Shown here: positions 51,549 to 60,320 of the stretch, one piece after another
How the letters are laid out: the number at the start of each line of letters is the position of its first letter
Position numbering within the stretch: the first letter of the stretch is position 1
Assembly: GCA_016709675.1 (NCBI GenBank)
Contig: JADJMH010000022.1
Coordinates: forward strand, 1-64,000
Source: Candidatus Accumulibacter proximus
GTDB lineage: Bacteria; Pseudomonadota; Gammaproteobacteria; Burkholderiales; Rhodocyclaceae
DNA length: 64,000 nucleotides
Direction: 5' to 3'
Position numbers and translations under genes: made by a program
Notes under the pieces: generated by a model
Seen by the model: the letters and a program-made list of their open reading frames with translations, nothing else
Told to the model about the DNA's origin: nothing
Database searches by the model: none

Positions 51549-54500
51549 ATGGGTGATCTCTCGATCACGCTCGACAGCCGCTATACGGCGACGTCCGGAC
51601 GCGTCTTTCTCAGCGGCACCCAGGCCCTCGTCCGCTTGCCGATGCTGCAGCGCATGCGCGACGCAGCTGCCGGGCTGAATACCGCAGGTTTCGTCTCCGG
51701 CTACCGTGGTAGCCCTCTGGGAGGACTCGATCAGGCACTGTGGAAGGCGAATGCACACCTCGATGCCAAGAGCATCGTTTTCCAGGCGGCGGTCAACGAG
51801 GACCTCGCGGCGACGGCCGTCTGGGGCACCCAGCAGCTCAATCTCTTCCCCGGCGCCAAATTTGATGGCGTCTTCGCCATGTGGTATGGCAAGGGGCCCG
51901 GAGTGGACCGTTGCGGAGACGTCTTTAGGCACGCCAATGCTGCTGGTTCGGCCAGGCTCGGAGGCGTTCTGGTGATTGCCGGCGATGACCACGCCGCCAA
52001 GTCGTCAACCCTGCCACACCAGACCGAACACATCTTCAAAGCGGTGATGATGCCGGTCCTCTATCCCGCCAACGTCCAGGAGTATCTCGACTATGGCCTG
52101 CACGGGTGGGCGATGAGCCGCTACTCGGGCTGCTGGGTGGTGATGAAGGCACTGGCCGATACGGTTGAGACATCGGCTTCGGTCTCGATCGATCCACTCG
52201 CCACCCGGATCACACGGCCGGTCGATTTCGAGTTGCCGGCCAACGACCCGCACGGTCTCAACATCCGCTGGCCCGACCCGCCACTGCAACAGGAAGCGCG
52301 CCTGATCAACCACAAGCTTTACGCCGCGCTGGCCTATTGCCGGGCCAACCAGCTCAACCGGGTGGTAATCGACAGTACAGATGCAGCCTCCCCGGCCCGC
52401 CTGGGAATAATCACCGCTGGCAAGGCCTACCTCGATGTCCGCCAGGCGCTCGACGAGCTCGGCATCGACGACAAACTGGCAGCGCAAATCGGCATTCGCC
52501 TGTACAAGGTCGGCATGGTCTGGCCGCTTGAAGCCGATGGAGTGCGCCGCTTCGCCGAGGGTCTCGAGGAGATCCTGGTGGTCGAGGAAAAACGGCAACT
52601 ACTCGAATATCAGCTCAAGGAGGAACTCTACAATTGGCGCGAAGACGTGCGGCCACGGGTCGTCGGAAAGTTCGACGAGAAGGGCGAGTGGTCCCTCCTA
52701 CTGACCGGCAGCGGGCACCTGACGCACGGTGACTGGCTGCTGCCAGCCGCCGGCGAGCTGTCAGTGGCACAGGTTGCGCGGGCATTGGCAGCACGCATCG
52801 GTCGCTTCTTCACGTCGCAGGCCATCGAGTCGCGGCTGGCGCTACTCGAAGCCAAACAGAAGAGTCTCGCCACGCCCCTCCTTCCGGCAACCGGCATTGC
52901 CGCCATCCAGCGTACGCCCTATTTCTGTTCGGGCTGCCCCCACAATACCTCGACCCGTTTGCCTGAAGGCTCACGCGCCGTCGCCGGTATCGGCTGCCAC
53001 TACATGGTGACCTGGATGGATCGTAACACTGCGACCTTCACCCACATGGGCGGCGAAGGCGTGACCTGGGTCGGGCAGGCGCCGTTCACCAACGAAAAGC
53101 ACGTGTTCGCCAACCTCGGGGATGGCACCTACTTCCACTCCGGACTGTTGGCGATTCGCCAGTCGGTCGCCGCCGGCGTCGCGATCACCTACAAGATTCT
53201 CTACAACGATGCCGTGGCGATGACCGGAGGACAAGCGGTCGACGGCCAGTTGAGCGTCGCCCAGCTGACCCGTCAGCTGGCAGCAGAAGGAATCAGCAAG
53301 ATCGTCATCGTTACCGACGAGCCAGCCAAATATCATCAGGTGCGCGATCTAGCGCCGCATACACCGGTCCACCACCGCGAGCAGCTGGATGAGGTGCAGC
53401 GCCAGCTACGGCAACATCCTGGGGTGTCGGTCCTGATCTATGACCAGACCTGCGCCACCGAAAAACGCCGCCGCCGCAAGCGTGGCAAGCTGGCCGATCC
53501 CGCTCGGCGAGTGTTCATCAACGAAGCCGTCTGTGAAGGATGCGGAGACTGCGGTGTGCAGTCCAACTGCCTTTCGGTGATTCCCGTCGAAACCGAGTAT
53601 GGCCGCAAACGAGCCATCGACCAGTCATCGTGCAACAAGGACTTTTCCTGCCTCAACGGCTTTTGCCCAAGCTTCGTCAGCGTCGAAGGCGGCCGTCGGC
53701 GCCGTGGCCAAGCCATTGCCGCCGATGCCAGCGCTCTCGCCCCCTTGCCTGAACCGACGCTGGCCGATACCAGAGTTCCCTTCAACATCCTGATCACCGG
53801 TGTTGGCGGAACCGGCGTCGTGACCCTCGGCGCCTTGCTCGGCATGGCCGCGCACCTCGACGGCAAAGGTGTCTCGGTGCTCGACATGACGGGACTGGCA
53901 CAAAAATACGGCGCTGTTTTTTCCCACCTGCGGATCGCCAATCGGCCCGAGGATATTCATGCCGCACGGATCGCCACCGGCGAAGCGCATGCGGTCATCG
54001 GCGGCGACCTGGTAGTCACCACCGGCAGCGAAGCGTTATCGAAGGTTCTGGCCGGCAGGACGCGGGCAGTGGTCAATGTCGCCGAAACGCCAACCGCCGA
54101 ATTCACCCGCAACCCCGACTGGCATTTCCCCAAGGAAGTCATGCAGAGCCAGATCAATGAAGCGCTGGGCGCAGGGCAGGCACTTTTTCTCGATACGGCG
54201 GAAATGTCCCGCCGCCTGATGGGCGACGCTCTCTACGGCAATGTCTTGCTGCTCGGCGTTGCCTGGCAAACGGGGTTAGTGCCGCTGTCGCTGACGGCCA
54301 TGGAAAAGGCCATCGAGCTCAATGGTGCGGCGGTAGACCAGAACCGCCAAGCCTTCCTCTGGGGTCGGCGCGCGGCACATGACCCGAAATCCATGCAGCA
54401 GCTCACCCTGCCAGCCAGCACGGCGGCGAAGCGAAGAATCTCACAGAACCTCGGCGAGACGATCGACCACCGCGTCGAGTTTCTGACCGCCTATCAGGAC

Positions 54501-55100
54501 GCACGCTACGCCCAACGCTACCGTGCCCTCGTCGAGCGTGTACGCGCCGCCGAATCCAGGTTGCCATCGACGGCCCTGACCGAAGCAGTTGCCCGCGGCT
54601 ATTTCAAGTTGCTGGCGGTCAAGGACGAGTACGAGGTGGCGAGGCTCTATGCCGACCCATCGTTCATCCAGCAGTTGTCTGAAGAGTTCGAGGGCGACTT
54701 CAGACTGTGTTTTCATCTCGCACCGCCGCTGCTTGCGAGGCCTGATCCGGCAACCGGCCGAGCCAGGAAACGCAGTTATGGCCCCTGGATGATGCACATC
54801 TTCCGTTGCCTGAGCCGGCTGAAAGCCCTGCGCGGCACGATCTTCGATCCCTTCGGCAAGACCGAGGAAAGGCAGACGGAAAGGCAACTGCTCGCCGACT
54901 ACGAAGCCGACGTTGAGCTCATGCTCTTGCGGCTGAAGCCCGAAACACTGGCCAGCGCTGTCGAACTGGCCAGTGTGCCCGAACAGATTCGTGGCTTCGG
55001 TCAAGTCAGGGCAGCGTCGGTGCTGCAGGCACGCGCCAGACAGTCGACCCTGCGAGCGCAACTGCTGACCCCGGCAGACACCCCCACGAGCGCTCCCTGA
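51549..55100 (+). CDS. Indolepyruvate ferredoxin oxidoreductase, fused alpha-gamma form
   Basis: This enzyme (1183 residues) oxidatively decarboxylates aryl-2-oxo acids from Trp, Phe and Tyr to aryl-acetyl-CoA, using thiamine diphosphate and ferredoxin. The N-terminal part has GYRGSPLGGLD. The thiamine-binding motif is GDG at 524-526 in NLGDGTYFHSG. A cysteine cluster CEGCGDCGVQSNC begins at C662 and a CNKDFSC group follows. The gamma-like domain starts at GVGGTGVVTLGALLG near 751. I chose the ATG at 51549, which has GGAGGAG just upstream; the frame is open further upstream but crosses tRNA genes on the other strand. The methyltransferase-like gene follows after 44 bases. Its product could feed the aryl-CoA pathways hinted at nearby. 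Confidence 0.92.
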   Translation: MGDLSITLDSRYTATSGRVFLSGTQALVRLPMLQRMRDAAAGLNTAGFVSGYRGSPLGGLDQALWKANAHLDAKSIVFQAAVNEDLAATAVWGTQQLNLFPGAKFDGVFAMWYGKGPGVDRCGDVFRHANAAGSARLGGVLVIAGDDHAAKSSTLPHQTEHIFKAVMMPVLYPANVQEYLDYGLHGWAMSRYSGCWVVMKALADTVETSASVSIDPLATRITRPVDFELPANDPHGLNIRWPDPPLQQEARLINHKLYAALAYCRANQLNRVVIDSTDAASPARLGIITAGKAYLDVRQALDELGIDDKLAAQIGIRLYKVGMVWPLEADGVRRFAEGLEEILVVEEKRQLLEYQLKEELYNWREDVRPRVVGKFDEKGEWSLLLTGSGHLTHGDWLLPAAGELSVAQVARALAARIGRFFTSQAIESRLALLEAKQKSLATPLLPATGIAAIQRTPYFCSGCPHNTSTRLPEGSRAVAGIGCHYMVTWMDRNTATFTHMGGEGVTWVGQAPFTNEKHVFANLGDGTYFHSGLLAIRQSVAAGVAITYKILYNDAVAMTGGQAVDGQLSVAQLTRQLAAEGISKIVIVTDEPAKYHQVRDLAPHTPVHHREQLDEVQRQLRQHPGVSVLIYDQTCATEKRRRRKRGKLADPARRVFINEAVCEGCGDCGVQSNCLSVIPVETEYGRKRAIDQSSCNKDFSCLNGFCPSFVSVEGGRRRRGQAIAADASALAPLPEPTLADTRVPFNILITGVGGTGVVTLGALLGMAAHLDGKGVSVLDMTGLAQKYGAVFSHLRIANRPEDIHAARIATGEAHAVIGGDLVVTTGSEALSKVLAGRTRAVVNVAETPTAEFTRNPDWHFPKEVMQSQINEALGAGQALFLDTAEMSRRLMGDALYGNVLLLGVAWQTGLVPLSLTAMEKAIELNGAAVDQNRQAFLWGRRAAHDPKSMQQLTLPASTAAKRRISQNLGETIDHRVEFLTAYQDARYAQRYRALVERVRAAESRLPSTALTEAVARGYFKLLAVKDEYEVARLYADPSFIQQLSEEFEGDFRLCFHLAPPLLARPDPATGRARKRSYGPWMMHIFRCLSRLKALRGTIFDPFGKTEERQTERQLLADYEADVELMLLRLKPETLASAVELASVPEQIRGFGQVRAASVLQARARQSTLRAQLLTPADTPTSAP

Positions 55101-55144
55101 CCGGAGGGGATAGAATTCGCCACTCGCTATCCCGGAGAAACCCA

Positions 55145-55942
55145 TTGCCCTTGTCCTCGCCCCAAACAGAGCCGGCAGAGACTTCACCGCCGACTTTCGG
55201 ATCGCCTCTGCGCCAGCTCGCCCTGCAGCTTGCCGCAACGCTTGCCGTTCTCTCGCTGGCCTGGCCCTACTATGGCATCCGCAGCGAAGAGCTGCCCTGG
55301 CCGCAGACCGCTTTCGCCATTGGCGCAGTAGCTGCATTGTTCGCCGGCGTGACCGCTCAGCCATGGTGGTGGAAAATCATGCACGCCCTCTTTGCGCCGC
55401 TGGCCTGGAGTGTTTCGCGACTGGCGATCGATCCTGGCTGGTTCCTCCTGCTGTCCATCGGGCTGTTGCTCGTCTATCGCGGCGCACTGACTGGCCAGAT
55501 ACCCCTCTATCTGTCGAACCGACCGACTGCCGCAGCCCTCGCTTCGCTCACTGCCGAAGTGCACGACCTGCGCTTCCTTGACCTTGGCGCAGGTATCGGC
55601 AGCGTCGTGTACCCTCTGGCCGGAGCGCGGCCTGACGGACGCTTCACCGCCGTCGAGAATGCCCCGGCCACCTGGCTGATTGGCCGCCTGCGCACCGCTG
55701 CGCTGGCCAATTGCGACTGGCACTGGGGCGATATCTGGCGAACCGACCTTACCGACTACAACGTCGTCTATGCCTTCCTGTCGCCAGTTCCAATGGCGGC
55801 TCTCTGGCAAAAGGTTCGCCAGGAGATGCGACCGGGCAGCCTGTTCATCAGCAACAGTTTTGCCGTACCCGGTGCCGAAGCCAGCAGTGTGACCGACGTT
55901 GACGACACCCGGCGAACCCGCCTGTTCTGTTACCGGCTGTAA
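55145..55942 (+). CDS. Membrane-anchored class I SAM methyltransferase-like protein
   Basis: This 265-residue protein has three to four hydrophobic segments in the first 120 residues (LALQLAATLAVLSLAWPYYG; WPQTAFAIGAVAALFAG; WFLLLSIGLLLVYRGAL). A Rossmann domain follows, with the SAM-binding glycine motif LRFLDLGAGIGSVVYPLAGA and the acidic FTAVENAP. The start is a TTG at 55145 with GGAG seven bases upstream. The target is unknown. It follows the oxidoreductase by 44 bases and may share its transcript. Confidence 0.75.
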   Translation: MPLSSPQTEPAETSPPTFGSPLRQLALQLAATLAVLSLAWPYYGIRSEELPWPQTAFAIGAVAALFAGVTAQPWWWKIMHALFAPLAWSVSRLAIDPGWFLLLSIGLLLVYRGALTGQIPLYLSNRPTAAALASLTAEVHDLRFLDLGAGIGSVVYPLAGARPDGRFTAVENAPATWLIGRLRTAALANCDWHWGDIWRTDLTDYNVVYAFLSPVPMAALWQKVRQEMRPGSLFISNSFAVPGAEASSVTDVDDTRRTRLFCYRL

Positions 55943-55993
55943 AACGGTAAGACGTGACGGATCTCTTACGCCTTGCTGACCCACGCAGCCGCT

Positions 55994-56023
55994 TTGCCCC
56001 AAAGAGCCGAATTTTGCTAAGAT
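55994..56023 (+). promoter_or_regulatory. Predicted promoter of phaM
   Basis: TTGCCC (55994-55999) is separated by 18 bases from TAAGAT (56018-56023), which is preceded by TGC as an extended -10. It lies 30 bases upstream of the phaM ATG. Confidence 0.5.
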
Positions 56024-56053
56024 GCCCCGACTGACCACTACCGGAGTACCAAG

Positions 56054-56506
56054 ATGTCCAACCACGATGCCGTACCCGATCCCCTGAGCTTTGCCAAGAA
56101 GATGTGGGGTGGCATGGGCTTTTCGCTGCCTAACATGGTCACCCCCACCCTCGATGTAGACGAGATCGAGAAAAAGGTGAAAGACCTCAAGGCAGTCGAG
56201 AGCTGGCTGAAAATGAATCTGTCGATGTTGCAGATGACGATTCAGGGCCTCGAGATGCAATGCGTGACGCTCAACGCAGTCCGCGCGATGGGTCAGATGG
56301 CAACCAGCTACAGCACTGGCGCAGCGGCTGCCGCTGGCGGCGACAATCAGGGTACTGCTCTCATTGCCGGCACCGGCAATGAAGCGCTCAAGCAGGCAGC
56401 GCTCTGGCCATTGACCCTGCTGCAACAGATGCAGGAACAGATGCAAAAAGCCGCGGCTGCCGCGGCACAGGCCAGCGAAGCGCGCGACGACGCGGCAAAA
56501 CCGTAA
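56054..56506 (+). CDS. phaM: PhaM-type polyhydroxyalkanoate granule regulatory protein
   Basis: PhaM proteins activate PHA synthase and link storage granules to the nucleoid in betaproteobacteria. This 150-residue protein has the family core TPTLDVDEIEKKVKDLKAVE and SWLKMNLSMLQMTIQGLEMQ. A helical, alanine-rich C-terminal part follows, without the strongly basic PAKKA repeats of Ralstonia PhaM, so DNA binding may be weak. It is a stand-alone gene with its own promoter and converges on the CoA-transferase. The 128-base gap to that gene holds a GGACGTGTC hairpin at 56527-56551 without a T run. Confidence 0.85.
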   Translation: MSNHDAVPDPLSFAKKMWGGMGFSLPNMVTPTLDVDEIEKKVKDLKAVESWLKMNLSMLQMTIQGLEMQCVTLNAVRAMGQMATSYSTGAAAAAGGDNQGTALIAGTGNEALKQAALWPLTLLQQMQEQMQKAAAAAAQASEARDDAAKP

Positions 56507-56634
56507 ACGTCAGAAAAGGGCGCTCCGGACGTGTCCGCCAGCGACACGTCCTCACGAGCAACCGGAGCAGAGCTCGCAAGCCCAACGTGAGGCATTGGCG
56601 TGGATTCTTCCTTGCCTGACGGGTAACCCGTTCG

Positions 56635-57801
56635 TCAGATGATGGACGCCTGCTGCAGAAACTGGATCTCGCCTCTGCTGAAACCGGCTTCGCGCAAGAT
56701 TTCCTCGCCATGCTCGCCAGTCGAAGGTGCGCTACGTTCGACGGCAAAGACCCAGCCGGAAAGCTTCATTGGCGGCGCGTATTGGGTCACCCCGTCGGCC
56801 TCTACGGTCATGCCCCGGGCAACAAACTGCGGATGTTCCAGAGCCTCTGCCACGGTGAGAACCGGTGTCACGCAGCAGTCGACACCGTCGAACAAGGCCC
56901 GCCAGTCTGCCTGAGGGCGACTCACGAAGACTTGCTCCAGTTCACCGCGCATTGCCGCCGCCGCAGCGCCGCGGGCGGCATGCCGCGCCTTCCACTCAGG
57001 GCGTCCCAAGGCATCGCAGAAAACATCCCAGAATTTCTTCTCGAGCGGCGCGACCGCCATGTAGCGTCCATCGGCCGTCGCATAGACGCCATAGCCGGCG
57101 TCGCCACCGCTCAACAGATCGGCGCCACGCTGAGGTACCACTCCTTCAGTCTGCAACGCGAAAAACGGGAAGAAATTGTGAGCCAGAACTGCCTCGCTCA
57201 TCGCCACATCGATCATACGCCCCTGCCCACTGCGCTGCGCGTCGAACAGGGCGGCAAGAATGCCCATCACCGCAGTCATCGCACCGCCCAGCAAGTCGCC
57301 CATCTGTAGATTCGGAATGGCCGGCTGGCCGCCGTCCACCCCGATCTGATCGAGAACGCCGGCCAGGCCGATGTAGTTGAGGTCATGGCCGGCGGCCATC
57401 GCCAGCGGCCCGCTCTGGCCATAGCCGGTGATCGCGCAATAGACGATTTTTGGATTGAGCGCACGCAGCACTTCATAGCCGATACCCAGTTTGTCGCTGA
57501 CCCCCGGCCGGAAGCTCTCGACCACGACGTCGGCCGTGCGTGCCAGGCGCAGGAACACTTCCACCCCCTGCCGGCGCTTCAGATCGAGGCGGAGGCCACG
57601 CTTGTTGCGATTGACGCTGCGATAGAAGACGCTGACGCCGTGCGGACCGTCACCCAGGATGCGCGCGTAGTCACCAGCAGCGTGATCTTCGATCTTGATC
57701 ACGTCGGCGCCCATATCGGCCAGCTGCAGCGTCGCGACCGGACCCGGCAGTAGTCGTGTCAAGTCGAGAATGCGAACACCCCTTAGCGGTCCGCCACTCA
57801 T
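56635..57801 (-). CDS. Class III CoA-transferase, alpha-methylacyl-CoA racemase-like
   Basis: CaiB/BaiF enzymes move CoA between acids or racemise 2-methylacyl-CoA. The 388-residue protein starts GVRILDLTRLLPGPVATLQL. It has AGHDLNYIGLAG with H139 and MGDLLGG with D169, spaced 30 residues apart as are the catalytic pair H126/D156 of the mycobacterial racemase. This favours racemase over formyl-CoA transferase. It lies downstream of the liv transporter and a phenylacetate-CoA-ligase remnant and may serve branched or aryl-branched acyl-CoA breakdown. Confidence 0.87.
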   Translation of the reverse strand: MSGGPLRGVRILDLTRLLPGPVATLQLADMGADVIKIEDHAAGDYARILGDGPHGVSVFYRSVNRNKRGLRLDLKRRQGVEVFLRLARTADVVVESFRPGVSDKLGIGYEVLRALNPKIVYCAITGYGQSGPLAMAAGHDLNYIGLAGVLDQIGVDGGQPAIPNLQMGDLLGGAMTAVMGILAALFDAQRSGQGRMIDVAMSEAVLAHNFFPFFALQTEGVVPQRGADLLSGGDAGYGVYATADGRYMAVAPLEKKFWDVFCDALGRPEWKARHAARGAAAAAMRGELEQVFVSRPQADWRALFDGVDCCVTPVLTVAEALEHPQFVARGMTVEADGVTQYAPPMKLSGWVFAVERSAPSTGEHGEEILREAGFSRGEIQFLQQASII

Positions 57802-58007
57802 CCGCCCGCCCCACCAGGCTGCCAGCCAGCCGCACTCGCACTTGCGGCAGTCACCACGACCTCGCGGTCGGTAACCGGATCACCAGTACCTGGACGAACG
57901 ATTTCGACAGGATCTCCTCCTCGACCACCAGATCCTCCTCACCCTGTGTTTCGTAGCCGATCATGCCAAGGTCGGCCGTCGCACAGGCCTGGCGGATCCT
58001 TGCCAGA
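57802..58007 (-). pseudogene. Remnant of a phenylacetate-CoA ligase (PaaK-like)
   Basis: On the minus strand, directly after livF, the sequence reads RQACATADLGMIGYETQGEE with DLVVEEEIL. After a frame change it continues DPVEIVRPGTGDPVTDREVV plus VTA. Both are middle-to-late segments of PaaK-type ligases (compare ATADLG-x-x-x-YE, then VEIVDPxTGxPLxxGExGEVVVT). Some 80 percent of a normal 430-residue ligase is absent. PaaK-like ligases commonly follow livF in such clusters, so this looks like the scar of an internal deletion. Confidence 0.65.
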
Positions 58008-58823
58008 TCATGAGAGCCAGCGCTTGCGGCGGCGGTAGTGCTTGACATCGCGGAAGCTCTTGCGACCAGCCGAGGAGAGTCCCAGATAGAACTCCTTCAC
58101 GTCTTCGTTCGCCGCCAGATCCCCGGCAGCGCCCTCCATGACCACACGGCCATTTTCCAGGATGTAACCAAAATCCGCGTAGCGCAACGCCATGTTGGTG
58201 TTCTGCTCGGCGAGCAGGAAGGTTACGGCTTCCTTCTGGTTCAGATCCTTGACGATGCCAAACACCTCATCGACGACCTGCGGCGCGAGGCCCATCGACG
58301 GCTCATCGAGCAGCACCATGCTCGGATGGGCCATCAGCGCGCGCCCGATGGCGCACATCTGCTGCTCACCGCCCGAGGTATAGGCTGCCTGGCTGCTGCG
58401 GCGTGTTTTCAGGCGCGGAAAATACGCGTAGACCTTGTCGAGAGTGTCGGCGATCGCCGCCTTGCCATCTTTGCGTGTATAGGCGCCGGTGAGCAGGTTT
58501 TCCTCAATGCTCAGGTGACCAAAGCAGTGCCGCCCTTCCATCACCTGAATCACGCCGCGTTTCACCAGTTCTGCCGGGGTCAGCGCTTCGATTCGCTCGT
58601 CGCGCAGGTCAATCGTCCCCTTGGTGACTTCTCCCCGCTCGCCGTGCAGCAGATTACTCACCGCGCGCAGGGTAGTCGTCTTGCCGGCGCCATTGCCTCC
58701 CAGCAGGGCAACGATACCACCCTCGGGGACGCTGAATGAAACACCCTTGAGAACGAGGATCACGTGGTTGTAGATCACCTCGATGCTATTGACTCTGAGA
58801 AGGATACTGGTGGCGTTGCTCAT
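58008..58823 (-). CDS. livF: Branched-chain amino acid-type ABC transporter ATPase LivF
   Basis: This is the second ATPase of the importer (271 residues). Walker A is GGNGAGKTT (42-50), the signature is TSGGEQQM, and Walker B is MVLLDEPSMGL. The C-terminal YLGLSSAGRKSFRDVKHYRR is typical of LivF in aromatic- and fatty-acid clusters, usually followed by an acyl-CoA or phenylacetate-CoA ligase. It pairs with LivG at 62356-63138. Confidence 0.93.
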   Translation of the reverse strand: MSNATSILLRVNSIEVIYNHVILVLKGVSFSVPEGGIVALLGGNGAGKTTTLRAVSNLLHGERGEVTKGTIDLRDERIEALTPAELVKRGVIQVMEGRHCFGHLSIEENLLTGAYTRKDGKAAIADTLDKVYAYFPRLKTRRSSQAAYTSGGEQQMCAIGRALMAHPSMVLLDEPSMGLAPQVVDEVFGIVKDLNQKEAVTFLLAEQNTNMALRYADFGYILENGRVVMEGAAGDLAANEDVKEFYLGLSSAGRKSFRDVKHYRRRKRWLS

Positions 58824-58902
58824 GGCGCCTCTTCGTTAGTGCGGCGCCCTCCCATAAACGGGAGGGCACCCAATCGACTCGCCGTTGCGAGTCCGCCGGA
58901 CC

Positions 58903-60240
58903 CTACTTCTTGCACTCCTCGGGCGTGCGCGGCTTCAGCTTCTTCTCCTCGGCATACTTGCTGGAGGCCAGCATCACCATCGGCCGCAGAACCTTCTCGT
59001 CGGCCTGATACCAGTCGGAAGAGAACTCCCACTTGCTACCGTTCCAGGTGTGAACGCGAACCCACGACGAGCCCATATGGTCAAGGCAGGATGTTTGAAC
59101 CGGACGCATGACCCCGGCGAAGCCCATGGCATCGAGAGTCTTCTGGTCCAGATTGAGGTTCTCCAGGCCCCAGCGAACCTGTTCGCCGGTCATCACCTTG
59201 CCCTTGCCATAGCGCTCCTGTGCCTTGCGCACCCCTTCGACGCCAAGCATCGCTGAAATCAGGCCGCGCATGTAGAGTACCTGCCCGACTTCATCCTTCG
59301 GGCCGGTACCCTGTCCCTTGGCATGCACGAGTTCAAGCACGTCCTTGACGACCTTCGAGTTCGGCTCGGCACCATGCTGCAGGGTCATGGCGCTATAACC
59401 CTTGGCGCCTGCTCCAATGTCCTTGACATCCGGTTCTGCGCCTGACCACCAGTTGCCCAGCATCTTGTCTCGCGGATAACCCGTAGCCTGGGCCTCGCGC
59501 AAGGCAGTCAAGTTCATCACACCCCAACCGGAGAGCAAAACGAAGTCCGGCTTGCTCTGCCGGATCTGTAGCCAGGTGGCTTTCTGCTCGACACCCGGTG
59601 CAGCCACAGGCAGCAGTTGCACCTCGTAACCATATTTCTTGCCAAGCTCCTCAAGAATTGGGATGGCCTCCTTGCCGTAAGGGCTGTCATGGTAGACGAG
59701 AGCGATTTTCTTGCCCTTCAGGTTGGCGACACCGCCCAGCTTCTTGGCGATATGCTGGATGGCAACCTCGGAGCCAACCCAGTAGGTTCCAAGCAAGGGG
59801 AAGTTCCAGCCAAAGACGGCCCCGTTTTGCGATTCGCTACGACCGTAGCCAGCCGTAATCAGCGGGATCTTGTCGATTGGTGCTTTTTCGGTCAGCGCGA
59901 AAGTGATGCCGGTCGACAACGGTTGGAACAGCGTTGCGCCGCCATGCTTGCCTTTCAAACGCTCATAGCATTCGACGCCGCGGTCGGTGGCGTAACCGGT
60001 CTCACACTCCTCGAAAATGATCTTGACGCCGTTGATTCCCCCCTTGGCATTTATCAATTTCAGGTAGTCGATATAGCCATTTGCCCACGGAGTGGCATTG
60101 GGCGCAATGGGGCCAGTACGGGTGACCAATACCGGAAAGAACTGCTCCTTGGCCTGAGCCAGGGCAGTCGGCGCAACCGCCAACGATGAACAAATGACGG
60201 CGGCGGCCGAAGCAGCCTGTGCGAGCGTGCGTAGTTTCAT
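58903..60240 (-). CDS. Branched-chain-type ABC transporter periplasmic binding protein
   Basis: This 445-residue solute-binding protein (LivK-like, type I fold) has a signal peptide MKLRTLAQAASAAAVICSSL cut near ALAQA. The mature part contains GYATDRGVECYERLKGKHGG and SKPDFVLLSGWGVMNLTALR. It is longer than LivK of E. coli (about 369), as are binding proteins of aromatic-acid clusters. I set the ATG at 60240, which has GGAG upstream. It supplies substrate to LivH/LivM; the ligand is unknown. Confidence 0.93.
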   Translation of the reverse strand: MKLRTLAQAASAAAVICSSLAVAPTALAQAKEQFFPVLVTRTGPIAPNATPWANGYIDYLKLINAKGGINGVKIIFEECETGYATDRGVECYERLKGKHGGATLFQPLSTGITFALTEKAPIDKIPLITAGYGRSESQNGAVFGWNFPLLGTYWVGSEVAIQHIAKKLGGVANLKGKKIALVYHDSPYGKEAIPILEELGKKYGYEVQLLPVAAPGVEQKATWLQIRQSKPDFVLLSGWGVMNLTALREAQATGYPRDKMLGNWWSGAEPDVKDIGAGAKGYSAMTLQHGAEPNSKVVKDVLELVHAKGQGTGPKDEVGQVLYMRGLISAMLGVEGVRKAQERYGKGKVMTGEQVRWGLENLNLDQKTLDAMGFAGVMRPVQTSCLDHMGSSWVRVHTWNGSKWEFSSDWYQADEKVLRPMVMLASSKYAEEKKLKPRTPEECKK

Positions 60241-60320
60241 CAGTGTCTCCTCTTTTGAAATAGTAATGATGCCTTTGCGACAACAACCCCAACAACAGTG
60301 AGACGAGTCCCTCGGCGCTG

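Noticed and set aside
56527..56551. Hairpin GGACGTGTC/GACACGTCC between phaM and the CoA-transferase as a terminator
   Set aside because: The 9-bp stem is perfect, but no T run follows on either strand. It may still have another role.
57851..58048. Separate 65-residue hypothetical protein after livF
   Set aside because: Its first codons overlap livF, and its body matches a PaaK-like ligase fragment that continues in another frame, so it is better called a gene remnant.
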